From positions 1 to 64,000 of the forward strand of contig OMYO01000005.1 in assembly GCA_900315285.1 (NCBI GenBank): a DNA stretch of 64,000 nucleotides, given 5' to 3'. The notes below the pieces were generated by a model, which saw nothing but the letters and a program-made list of their open reading frames with translations, was not told the DNA's origin and searched no databases. The DNA comes from an uncultured Eubacteriales bacterium (GTDB lineage Bacteria > Bacillota > Clostridia > Oscillospirales > Acutalibacteraceae). Below are positions 1-6,944 of this stretch, in pieces. The position numbers were made by a program, and so were the translations under genes. Within the stretch, counting starts at the first letter, position 1, and the number at the start of each line of letters is the position of its first letter.

Positions 1-11
1 CAACTGACAGA

Positions 12-90
12 CCGCGGTTACGCGATTCACGCGTCTGCGGGGGGTCATGGGCTTTGCCCGTCAAATGACAACCACGCGTTCGACGCGTGG
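12..90. repeat. Three consecutive hairpins, possible IS200/IS605-type end
   Basis: Three inverted repeats follow one another: CCGC..GCGG with inner ACGCG/CGCGT (12-40), GTCAT/ATGAC enclosing GGGC-TTT-GCCC (44-69), and CCACGCGT-TCG-ACGCGTGG (72-90) followed by GGTTTTT. The last could end plus-strand transcription. Strings of short hairpins like this are typical of IS200/IS605-family element ends, but no transposase is in the window, so that reading is a guess. Everything left of this point lies outside the window. Confidence 0.35.
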
Positions 91-98
91 ATGGTTTT

Positions 99-830
99 TC
101 ATATGGACTGATATTGGAACTCATATAGTGTTCCGCGGAAGTAGAACTGCTGCACAGTTCCATCCTCGTTGTAGCGGACGCCGTAGACCATGTCAGGGTC
201 ATCTGTCATATCCCGGCGGGCGATGTAGTTGAGTTTCCCTGCACTGTCATATAGATATCTATAGTGGAGTGACTCGGAGAGCTTCCCATTCTGATAAATG
301 AGCTTGTTGGATTCATACCCGGGGTTTATTTCAACGACTTTACCGTCTTTGTAGAAAACCTGGGTGGGAATAGAGGCGTCGAGCAGCTCGGTGACGTTTC
401 CCTCTTTATCGTAGGTGAGCTTGCAGAGAAAATAGGGGATGTCATCCTGGGCCTCGAGCTCCGTGCACCGCCCGTCTTCCCTGTGGAAAACATAGTCAGT
501 CCCGCCTGTGGAGATGGTGTCTATCTTGCCGGAGGCGACCAGATCACTCAGGGCTGCCATTAGGCCGTAGGAATTTCTGGCCAGGGCAATATTTCGCTGC
601 GGAGTGTCTTTGGAGTTTAGGCACAGAGCCAGGGCAAGGGCATCCAGATACTGATCCGGCTTTCCGCCATAGTACGTGACCTTTTTGGAACAGGGTGAAA
701 AATGCCCCCACACTGGGGTGTTTCCTATACGGATCTGCGTGACAAGGGGCTGTCGTGGCGCGGAAAAGGCAGGAAGGGCGCAGGCGGCCATGAGCAGGCA
801 GGACAGCAGGATTGGTAAGATTCGTTTCAT
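99..830 (-). CDS. Secreted or lipid-anchored protein with YD/MORN-like repeats
   Basis: 243 aa. The ATG at 830 is chosen because GAGGAG lies just upstream and a signal peptide begins there (MKRILPILLSCLLMAAC). Cleavage could follow AFSA, or Cys17 could be lipidated; its lipobox is weak. The C-terminal half contains short repeated turns such as YDKEGNV, FYKDGKV, IYQNGKL, YDSAGKL and YNEDGTV, spaced 15-30 residues apart, as in RHS/MORN-type beta-rich repeats. It faces away from the HAD gene at 921. No catalytic motif is visible and the function is unknown. It probably acts at the cell surface. Confidence 0.7.
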   Translation of the reverse strand: MKRILPILLSCLLMAACALPAFSAPRQPLVTQIRIGNTPVWGHFSPCSKKVTYYGGKPDQYLDALALALCLNSKDTPQRNIALARNSYGLMAALSDLVASGKIDTISTGGTDYVFHREDGRCTELEAQDDIPYFLCKLTYDKEGNVTELLDASIPTQVFYKDGKVVEINPGYESNKLIYQNGKLSESLHYRYLYDSAGKLNYIARRDMTDDPDMVYGVRYNEDGTVQQFYFRGTLYEFQYQSI

Positions 831-920
831 AGAACTCCTCCTGATTGCGGGATATCTAATTTGCATTATACCAGATTGCCCTTTTATAATATGTATAATA
901 TTGCGAACAGGGGGAGAGAC

Positions 921-1580
921 ATGGCAAAGTATCGAGCGGTTCTGTTTGACTTTGACGGAACTCTGGCGGACACGAGCCCAGGTATTAAAAACAGTATTCG
1001 CTACGCACTGGGGGAAAAAGGAATCCCGGTGGGGGACGAGAAGAGGCTGAATTACTTTATTGGGCCGCCGCTCTATGAGGGCTTTTCCCATGTCTATGGC
1101 ACAGACAAAGAACTGACTGATGAACTTGTTCGCCTCTACCGCGTCTATTATTCTGACCGGGGCGTCTATGAGTGTGCGTTATTTCCCGGCTCTTTGGAAA
1201 TGTTGAAGCAATTGCGAGGAGCGGGACTTCGTCTGGCGGTGGTCTCCTCTAAACCGGCCCACTTCCTGAAAATCGTATTGCCGCATCTGGGTATAGAGGA
1301 CTGTTTTGAAACAGTGGTTGGGCCGGAACTGAAAAATAAGAGTGCCGACAAGTCGTTCTTGATAAGAAAGGCGCTGGAGGAATTGGGAGAAAGTGCATCG
1401 CCCCAGGTTGTCATGGTTGGAGATCGGCACTACGATATTGCGGGAGCTCGGGATGCAGGGGTCACGGCAGCAGGTGTTACCTATGGGTTTGGTACTAAGG
1501 AGGAACTCCAAGCGGCCGGCGCCGACTTTCTGGCGGACTCGGCGGAGTCTCTGACAGCACGTCTGCTTTCCAACCCATGA
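921..1580 (+). CDS. HAD-superfamily phosphatase, phosphoglycolate phosphatase-like
   Basis: 219 aa. The ATG at 921 follows GGGGAGAG and opens directly into HAD motif I, DFDGTLADT (nucleophile Asp10, acid Asp12). Motif II is the Ser of VVSSKP, the motif III Lys lies in the LKNKSADKS stretch, and motif IV is GDRHYDIAGARDAG. An alpha-helical C1 cap sits between motifs I and II. Length and motifs fit the Gph/PGP subfamily that hydrolyses small phosphomonoesters. The substrate cannot be told. It is monocistronic, divergent from the gene at 99-830, and separated by 59 bp from the next gene. Confidence 0.85.
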   Translation: MAKYRAVLFDFDGTLADTSPGIKNSIRYALGEKGIPVGDEKRLNYFIGPPLYEGFSHVYGTDKELTDELVRLYRVYYSDRGVYECALFPGSLEMLKQLRGAGLRLAVVSSKPAHFLKIVLPHLGIEDCFETVVGPELKNKSADKSFLIRKALEELGESASPQVVMVGDRHYDIAGARDAGVTAAGVTYGFGTKEELQAAGADFLADSAESLTARLLSNP

Positions 1581-1639
1581 TGATTTTGATATAATCTGTC
1601 TAAAATAAGAAATTGCAATTTTGCAGGAGGGAGCGGCTT

Positions 1640-2050
1640 ATGAATACATTTGTTGAGGTGGAGCTCGACGACGATCTCCGCAAGAAATTTGATGAAATTC
1701 TGGAGGACGTGGGCCTCGATGAGAATACTGCCTTCAATATCTTTGTCAAGGCGGTGGTCCGCTATAAGCGCATCCCCTTCGAGCTGTCCTCGTTCCGGAG
1801 CGGGAAAAATACCGGCGCTTGGAAACGGCCTCTCAAAGCGGCACGGCAGTACGCCACGGACACGGTCGTCAATGCCCAGAACCGAATCAAGAAGAATCTG
1901 GAAAAGGCTGGACTGGACTTCTCCAAGGTGGATCTCTCCCAGCTGGATTTTTCCAATATCGACTTGAACCAGGTCATTGCTCTGACAAGCCGTATCCTGG
2001 ATTTTATGGACGGCAGCTTTAATTCCGGAAACGGAAAGAATCGCAGCTGA
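1640..2050 (+). CDS. RelB/DinJ-like ribbon-helix-helix protein with pentapeptide-like tail
   Basis: 136 aa. The ATG at 1640 follows AGGAGGG. Residues 1-48 (MNTFVEVELDDDLRKKF..) match the RelB/DinJ antitoxin fold: a short beta strand followed by two helices that bind DNA as a dimer. Usual antitoxins are about 90 aa. Here a basic linker is followed by four pentapeptide-like units (DFSKV, DLSQL, DFSNI, DLNQV). No RelE/YafQ-type toxin gene is adjacent. The next gene, a GntR regulator, starts 2 bp after the stop, so the two are translationally coupled. It may act as a stand-alone DNA-binding regulator rather than an antitoxin. Confidence 0.7.
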   Translation: MNTFVEVELDDDLRKKFDEILEDVGLDENTAFNIFVKAVVRYKRIPFELSSFRSGKNTGAWKRPLKAARQYATDTVVNAQNRIKKNLEKAGLDFSKVDLSQLDFSNIDLNQVIALTSRILDFMDGSFNSGNGKNRS

Positions 2051-2052
2051 CC

Positions 2053-2697
2053 ATGCCATTTCAGGAAATTGTCACGCCGTCCCTCACAGACCTCTTTGTG
2101 GAACAGATGGAGCACATGATCCTCTCCGGGGAACTGAAGCCCGGCGACCGTCTGCCCACGGAGCGGGAACTTGCTTCTCAAATGCGCGTTAGCCTCGCGG
2201 TTGTCCATGGCGGCATCAAGAAACTGGAGGATTATGGATTCCTCCGTGTTCTCCCCCGGAAGGGAGTCATTGTACGGGATTATATCCGGGAGGGAAATCT
2301 CCACACCTTTGAGGCCATTCTCAGTTTTTCCGGGAACCTGTTCTCCTCGGACTACTATGGCCCTCTGCTGGAACTCCACGGCAAACTGGAGGAAGTTCTT
2401 ATTCGGGAGGCGTCGAAGAACGCAACAGAGGAGCAGCTGGGAGAACTCAGTAAGGCTCTCCATGAGTTTGAGGAGAACCAAGAGGTGAATCGCGCAGGGG
2501 AATTGGCATATACGTTCTACCATGGGTTAGGCCTCTGTACCGGGAATAGTCTCTACCCTATGCTGCTGAACGAGTGCCGCCCACTCTATGAAAAGACCAT
2601 GACCGCACAGTACAAAATGGAGGGACGGGAGAAGGCGCTCTCCCACTTCCGGGAAATTGTCCGCGCCGTCTCAAAAAAGGAGAACCTGAATGGCTGA
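2053..2697 (+). CDS. GntR/FadR-family transcriptional regulator
   Basis: 214 aa. The N-terminal winged helix (about residues 8-75) has the GntR signature: LSGELKPGDRLPTERELA, then the recognition helix MRVSLAVVHGGIKKLEDYGF and the wing LRVLPRKGVIV. The C-terminal part is an all-helical effector-binding domain of FCD type, although it lacks an obvious His/Asp metal site. It sits between the RelB-like gene (2-bp gap) and a tyrosine-phosphatase gene that overlaps its 3' end by 8 bp, so the three are probably one operon. The ligand and target genes are not evident; control of its own operon is the simplest guess. Confidence 0.85.
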   Translation: MPFQEIVTPSLTDLFVEQMEHMILSGELKPGDRLPTERELASQMRVSLAVVHGGIKKLEDYGFLRVLPRKGVIVRDYIREGNLHTFEAILSFSGNLFSSDYYGPLLELHGKLEEVLIREASKNATEEQLGELSKALHEFEENQEVNRAGELAYTFYHGLGLCTGNSLYPMLLNECRPLYEKTMTAQYKMEGREKALSHFREIVRAVSKKENLNG

Positions 2698-3454
2698 TAA
2701 TGTGACATTCCAGAATTTCCGCGACATGGGCGGACTCCCCTGCCCGGACGGCCAGAAGATCCGCCGCTGGAAATTGTTCCGCACTCCCTGCATTGTCCCG
2801 AAGACGCCGGGTGACTGGGAGTTTCTTGAAAACTGCGGTCTGGACGTCATCATTGATCTCCGGGACCGGGAGGAAGTCCGTTACAAGCCGGATCGCCTCC
2901 CAAAGGGATGCGACTATATCAATGCCCCGGTCTTTGAAGAGGGAAAGTACAAATATATCCTAGTGAGCCGGAAAGCAAAGCTACGGGTCGCCACGCTGTT
3001 TGGAACAAAGCGGCAGCGCCTTGTGAAGCAGGAAAAGCTGGAGTCCTACCGGGACATGCCGTTTTCCAACGCCTACCAGCAGATCTTCCGCTGCATGGAT
3101 CAGGGCAAGACCATTGCTTTTCACTGCTCAGAGGGAAAAGACCGCACGGGTTTTGCTGCTGCGCTCATAGAACTTGCCTTTGGCAGGGAGCAGGACGACA
3201 TATTGAACCAATATCTGCTGTCCAACAAGTATCGTCCCCGGAAGGATAGAAGCTACATGCGGAAACTCGGGTACAGCGAGGACTTTGTGGACGACATTGC
3301 CTACTGCGAAGAGACGCATGAAGAGCTTTTCCTCATGGCGAAAAGTGCCATCCTTGCGCGCTATGGAAGCCTTGGGGAATATATGCGGGAAGAATTTGAT
3401 ATCACCCCGGAGCGGGTGGAGCGCTGGAAAACTTTTTATCTGGAAAAAGCTTGA
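2690..3454 (+). CDS. Tyrosine-protein phosphatase, PTP-like (Y_phosphatase3 family)
   Basis: 254 aa. The CX5R phosphate-binding loop HCSEGKDRTG is visible near residue 145, with Cys as nucleophile and Arg for phosphate binding. Upstream are FRDMGG near the N-terminus and the IDLRDREEV strand typical of the family. Such enzymes dephosphorylate phosphotyrosine or phosphoinositide-like substrates. The gene overlaps the GntR gene by 8 bp. Its stop codon lies inside the -35 box of the following tRNA promoter. The mature protein has no signal peptide, so it is probably cytoplasmic. Confidence 0.85.
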   Translation: MADNVTFQNFRDMGGLPCPDGQKIRRWKLFRTPCIVPKTPGDWEFLENCGLDVIIDLRDREEVRYKPDRLPKGCDYINAPVFEEGKYKYILVSRKAKLRVATLFGTKRQRLVKQEKLESYRDMPFSNAYQQIFRCMDQGKTIAFHCSEGKDRTGFAAALIELAFGREQDDILNQYLLSNKYRPRKDRSYMRKLGYSEDFVDDIAYCEETHEELFLMAKSAILARYGSLGEYMREEFDITPERVERWKTFYLEKA

Positions 3455-3479
3455 CAAGGGTATATCGCCTTAGTATAAT
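3451..3479 (+). promoter_or_regulatory. Consensus sigma-A promoter for tRNA-Met
   Basis: TTGACA at 3451-3456, a 17-bp spacer, and TATAAT at 3474-3479: a perfect match at both boxes. The -35 box overlaps the TGA stop of the phosphatase gene (3452-3454). The expected start, around 3486, is 9 nt before the tRNA. Confidence 0.9.
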
Positions 3480-3494
3480 AAGTCTCGCTGATAT

Positions 3495-3571
3495 GGCGGC
3501 GTAGCTCAGCTGGCTAGAGCAACCGGTTCATACCCGGTAGGTCATAAGTTCAAGTCTCATCGCCGCTACCA
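3495..3571 (+). tRNA. tRNA-Met (CAT), elongator type
   Basis: 77 nt with encoded CCA. The acceptor is GGCGGCG with CGCCGCT (first pair G-U), the D-stem is GCTC/GAGC, and the anticodon stem ACCGG/CCGGT encloses TTCATAC, giving anticodon CAT. The T-stem ATAAG/CTCAT around TTCAAGT has one A-C mismatch in the middle. The G1-U72 closing pair and the lack of three G-C pairs in the anticodon stem argue against an initiator tRNA. A lysidine-modified tRNA-Ile2 is less likely by overall resemblance. Confidence 0.9.
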
Positions 3572-3572
3572 T

Positions 3573-3600
3573 AAAGGGATACGTAACGTATCCCTTTCTT
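3573..3600 (+). terminator. Intrinsic terminator after tRNA-Met
   Basis: AAAGGGATACG-TAA-CGTATCCCTTT hairpin followed by TTTCTT, placed between the two tRNA genes. Readthrough may feed tRNA-Glu, which starts 1 bp later and has no obvious promoter of its own. Confidence 0.75.
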
Positions 3601-3601
3601 T

Positions 3602-3676
3602 GACTCGTTGGTCAAGCGGTTAAGACACCGCCCTTTCACGGCGGTAACACGGGTTCAAATCCCGTACGAGTCACCA
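3602..3676 (+). tRNA. tRNA-Glu (TTC)
   Basis: 75 nt with encoded CCA. The acceptor GACTCGT pairs with ACGAGTC, the anticodon stem CCGCC/GGCGG encloses CTTTCAC (anticodon TTC), and the T-arm CGGG-TTCAAAT-CCCG is intact. Confidence 0.95.
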
Positions 3677-3684
3677 GCATATGG

Positions 3685-3712
3685 CGTCCATCCAATAGGG
3701 TGGGCGTTTTTT
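3685..3712 (+). terminator. Intrinsic terminator after tRNA-Glu
   Basis: CGTCCATCC-AATA-GGGTGGGCG forms nine pairs, including two G-U, followed by TTTTTTG. Confidence 0.8.
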
Positions 3713-3741
3713 GTTATTTTTGAATTAAAGGAGAATTCATT

Positions 3742-4164
3742 ATGACTATGGAAATGACAAAGGAACAGCCAAAGGAAACCCGCCGTGTGGGACTCGCACT
3801 GGGTGCAATTATCATGAGCGCCCTGCTCCTGATTGCTTTCGCCTTTTCTGCTGCACCGGTACAGGCGGCCACCAGCAGCCAGAATAAGGCGGTAAAACAG
3901 GCAAAGGCATATTTGAAAAAAGGACCGTATTCGGAGTACAAGCTTGCCTGTACACTTCGTGTGAATGGCTTTTCCGCTAAAGACGCCAAATATGGTGCTG
4001 CACATTGCGGCGCTAACTATAACAAGCAGGCAGAGCGCATGGCCCGTGAGTACATGAAGTATGACAAATATACGAAGAGTGAAATGATGACCATGTTGAC
4101 AACCTATGAAGGTTTTACAGAAAGCCAGGCCAAGTATGCCTGCAAAGCTGTGGGATTAAAATAA
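3742..4164 (+). CDS. Secreted protein with two Ltp-family repeats
   Basis: 140 aa. The ATG at 3742 follows AAAGGAG. After a 16-residue charged start comes a hydrophobic segment (GLALGAIIMSALLLIAFAF) and an AxA-type signal-peptidase site near APVQA-ATSSQ. The mature part is two tandem copies of the Ltp domain (PF07553-like): AVKQAKAYLKKGPYSEYKL.. and MAREYMKYDKYTKSEMM.., each about 45 residues. Such domains occur in host-surface lipoproteins, including phage Ltp, which blocks superinfecting DNA injection, and in many Firmicute secreted proteins. No lipobox Cys is present. No phage genes flank it. The role is unknown. Confidence 0.8.
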   Translation: MTMEMTKEQPKETRRVGLALGAIIMSALLLIAFAFSAAPVQAATSSQNKAVKQAKAYLKKGPYSEYKLACTLRVNGFSAKDAKYGAAHCGANYNKQAERMAREYMKYDKYTKSEMMTMLTTYEGFTESQAKYACKAVGLK

Positions 4165-4269
4165 CAAATTCATGATATTGTAGTAAATTTCAAGCGCGGC
4201 CACAATATACAGTATACCGGGGGAGATATACCTACAATATGTTTGGAAATCGGATTGTTTTTGGATATT

Positions 4270-4298
4270 TTGACAAGCCTTAACATATTGTTTATAAT
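4270..4298 (+). promoter_or_regulatory. Consensus promoter for the lipase gene
   Basis: TTGACA (4270-4275), 17-bp spacer, TATAAT (4293-4298). The lipase start lies 52 bp beyond the -10 box. Confidence 0.85.
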
Positions 4299-4350
4299 TG
4301 GAACTAAGCTGATTGCAGTAAAAATTATCGCGAGAATGGGAGGATTTATT

Positions 4351-5388
4351 GTGAAAAAGAATTCCAAAAGAATTCTTGCCATTGTCTTCGCCCTTGCCCT
4401 CGCTGTTACCTCTCTCGTAGGTACCAGTGCTTTTGCAAGAGCAAAGGTAGACGGCAAGTACACCACACTTACTAATGCACCGCAGCTGTGCGCTTATCTG
4501 TTCAAGAACTATGACCAGGGTAAGATGGGCTCCCTTTCCATCACTCAGGGAACGCTCTTCTACAGCAACGACAACTATAACGAGGACTATCTCCTCGGCG
4601 GACAGCATATGCCTTATCGTCAGTACACCGACAGACTTTCCGGTTCCGAGGACCTCGACAGTCCGGAAGTTCCGGTATACCTTGTCTGCATCGCCGGTAC
4701 TGAGATCATCGGCGGCCGTGCAAACAACTTCGACGCTTGCCTCACCACTGGCTTCAACCTTCCGAACCAGTATGAGAGAGAAATCAAGAGAGTTATCGAG
4801 GAGAACATCCCGAAGGGATCCAACCTCATGCTCACCGGTCACTCCCTCGGCGGAATGGTTGCACAGCAGGTTTGCTCTGATAAGACCCTCAAGAAGGACT
4901 ACAACATCCTTTACACCGTAACCTTCGGTTCTCCCTGCGTTAAGGGCGAGAGCGGTTACGAGGGAACTCTCTACAGACTCTGCGACAAGAACGACTATGT
5001 CACCTATCTGTCTGGCAACTTTGTAGAGAACTTCACCAAGAACATGATGGAGGGCATGGGTATGGCCATGGCTTCCACCGGCACCGTAACCCGTGACGGC
5101 GGTTACTCGGGCACTGGCGTTCTCAACGCCCTTGCTCATCCGGAGCTCAACGGCCCGCACAGCGCTCATATGTCCTACATCAATGAGCAGACTTGGGGCG
5201 ACGTTGATGTCTGCGGTATCCCGAACGGTACCCATCAGCTGAAGCTCGACAAGTCCACTTGCCAGCGCTTCACCACTGACACCAACTCCAACGACACTCT
5301 CGGCGTCTTCTACAACAGCGGCAACAAAACTTCCGGTGTTGTTTGGGACATCGTTGACTTCGCTGAAAAAGTTGTTCAGCACGTCTAA
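4351..5388 (+). CDS. Secreted class-3 lipase
   Basis: 345 aa from a GTG at 4351, chosen because GGGAGGA sits 6 nt upstream and the protein then begins with a good signal peptide (MKKNSKRILAIVFALALAV.., cleavage near SAFA). The nucleophile elbow is GHSLGG in LMLTGHSLGGMVAQQ, around residue 164. A likely acid is the Asp of NDYVTYL and a likely base is a His in the HSAHMSY region, the order seen in Lipase_3 (fungal-type) enzymes. It probably hydrolyses acylglycerol or phospholipid esters outside the cell. It has its own consensus promoter and terminator, so it is a single-gene unit. Confidence 0.85.
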   Translation: MKKNSKRILAIVFALALAVTSLVGTSAFARAKVDGKYTTLTNAPQLCAYLFKNYDQGKMGSLSITQGTLFYSNDNYNEDYLLGGQHMPYRQYTDRLSGSEDLDSPEVPVYLVCIAGTEIIGGRANNFDACLTTGFNLPNQYEREIKRVIEENIPKGSNLMLTGHSLGGMVAQQVCSDKTLKKDYNILYTVTFGSPCVKGESGYEGTLYRLCDKNDYVTYLSGNFVENFTKNMMEGMGMAMASTGTVTRDGGYSGTGVLNALAHPELNGPHSAHMSYINEQTWGDVDVCGIPNGTHQLKLDKSTCQRFTTDTNSNDTLGVFYNSGNKTSGVVWDIVDFAEKVVQHV

Positions 5389-5480
5389 TCTGAAATAATT
5401 GTGACTGATTATTTCCAATAACTTTACTATCTACGTAAATTAGCTAGTTTCTTAGATAATTTTTCATCAGCTTAACGGCA

Positions 5481-5527
5481 GGGCGTCTCTTTATCCTTTA
5501 CGGAAAGAGACGCCCTTGTCGATTTTT
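5481..5527 (+). terminator. Intrinsic terminator after lipase
   Basis: GGGCGTCTCTTT pairs with AAAGAGACGCCC (12 bp, 11-nt loop), followed by a T-rich tail (TTGTCGATTTTT). Confidence 0.85.
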
Positions 5528-5565
5528 GCTATAATGAATAAGAAGTAAATCGCCGAGGTGGAAGA

Positions 5566-6228
5566 ATGACAGACGCTGTGCTCATGGACATGGACGGAAC
5601 CCTCTTTGACACGGAAAAGCTCTCCTTTGAGGGCTGGAAGCTGGCCGGGGAGCAGCTCGGCTACCCCATGACAGCACAGCAAATTCTGGACTTTCGCGGG
5701 CGCAGCCGCACGGAAAACGACCGCCTCTTTCGCAGCTGGTTCGGGGAAGACGCCCCCTATTGGGAACTGCGCAAGGTCCGCACGTCGTATATGGATGACT
5801 GGATGGCAAAGAATGGTATCCCGTTGAAACGCGGACTATTTGCCATGCTCCGCTCCTTTTACGCGGAAGGACGAAAGACCTGCCTTGCCACCGGCACGGC
5901 ACGGGAAAAGGCACAGTCCTACTGGGAGCGCTCTGGCATTTTACGTTACCTGGATGCTACCATCTGCGGAGATGAGGTGAACAACTCCAAACCGGACCCG
6001 GAAATCTTTCTGCGGGCTGCGGCGAAGCTGGAACTTCCCTCAGAGCATTGCTTTGTTCTAGAGGATAGTCCGAACGGTGTTGAGGCCGCTAGGCGAGCTG
6101 GATGCCGCATCGTCATCATTCCGGATCTCACCCCACCCACGGAGGCAATGACAGATGCGGCAGAGTATGTTGCATGCAATCTCATTGACGCTGCCAACTA
6201 TATTCAGAAGGGGGCTCGGAATGGATAG
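5566..6228 (+). CDS. HAD hydrolase, beta-phosphoglucomutase-like
   Basis: 220 aa. Motif I is DMDGTLFDTE (residues 8-17), motif II is the Thr/Ser of ATGTAREK, the Lys is in NSKPDPEIFL, and motif IV is LEDSPNGVEAARRAG. This is the pattern of the beta-PGM/YniC/sugar-phosphatase branch with a helical cap at about residues 18-80. GAGGTGG precedes the ATG and a TATAAT lies at 5530-5535. The next HAD gene overlaps its end by 8 bp, so both belong to one transcript. Sugar-phosphate phosphatase or mutase activity is likely; the substrate is not determined. Confidence 0.85.
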   Translation: MTDAVLMDMDGTLFDTEKLSFEGWKLAGEQLGYPMTAQQILDFRGRSRTENDRLFRSWFGEDAPYWELRKVRTSYMDDWMAKNGIPLKRGLFAMLRSFYAEGRKTCLATGTAREKAQSYWERSGILRYLDATICGDEVNNSKPDPEIFLRAAAKLELPSEHCFVLEDSPNGVEAARRAGCRIVIIPDLTPPTEAMTDAAEYVACNLIDAANYIQKGARNG

Positions 6229-6862
6229 TATCATTTTTGATGTGGACGGCACTCTATGGGACGCCACCGCTGCCATTGCTGCCTCCTGGGACCGTGTCGT
6301 GAAGAAGGAGGGGCTTTCCCTCACTATAGACCGTGCTCGACTGGAGCCGGAACTCGGCAAACTTGTTCCGGACATTTTTGCCTCTCTTTTCCCCGGAGAA
6401 AGTGCGGCGCGGCAGGAGGAGCTCTTGGAACTCTGTACCAAGAGTGAACTTCAGTATCTGGTGGAAAATTGCCCGCCCCTGTTTCCTGACCTGAAGGACA
6501 CAATACAGCTGCTCTCCGCCAAGTATAAGCTCTTCATTGTGAGCAACTGCCAGGCAGGGTACATTGAGGCATTCCTGCAGGCCACCGGACTCGGCCGAAA
6601 TTTCGTAGATCATCTCTGCCCCGGAGACACTGGGCGCCCCAAGGCGCAGAATATCCGCATGATTGTGGACCAGTACAATTTGGAAAGCCCCATCTATGTG
6701 GGCGACACGCAGGGCGATGCAGACTCTTGTTCCGCAGCGGGCATTCCCTTCGTGTATGCCTCCTACGGGCTGGGAACGGTTATGTCTCCGGATTATACCA
6801 TTGAAAAATTATCGGATCTCATTTCGCTGATGGAGGAGGATAGGCTCAGTATCCTCAATTGA
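6221..6862 (+). CDS. HAD hydrolase, phosphoglycolate phosphatase-like
   Basis: 213 aa. The ATG at 6221 is used because it opens directly into MDSIIFDVDGTLWDAT (motif I). Other marks are IVSNCQAGY (motif II Ser), GRPKAQNIRM (Lys) and YVGDTQGDADSCSAAG (motif IV). It overlaps the preceding HAD gene by 8 bp and is not closely similar to it, so this is not a recent tandem duplication. A bidirectional terminator follows. Substrate unknown. Confidence 0.85.
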   Translation: MDSIIFDVDGTLWDATAAIAASWDRVVKKEGLSLTIDRARLEPELGKLVPDIFASLFPGESAARQEELLELCTKSELQYLVENCPPLFPDLKDTIQLLSAKYKLFIVSNCQAGYIEAFLQATGLGRNFVDHLCPGDTGRPKAQNIRMIVDQYNLESPIYVGDTQGDADSCSAAGIPFVYASYGLGTVMSPDYTIEKLSDLISLMEEDRLSILN

Positions 6863-6882
6863 ATACAGGTAAAATAAAGCAG

Positions 6883-6923
6883 AGAGCCTGCTTCCGACCC
6901 GTTTATGGACCGGAGCAGGCTCT
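6883..6923. terminator. Bidirectional terminator between convergent genes
   Basis: AGAGCCTGCT (6883-6892) pairs with AGCAGGCTCT (6914-6923). The plus side is followed by AATATTATTCTTTT. It separates the HAD operon from the oppositely oriented oxidoreductase. Confidence 0.75.
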
Positions 6924-6944
6924 AATATTATTCTTTTGGGCGAT

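Noticed and set aside
4156-5418. A 420-codon open frame on the minus strand
   Set aside because: Mirror of the lipase gene, which has a signal peptide, a GHSLGG motif and a consensus promoter.
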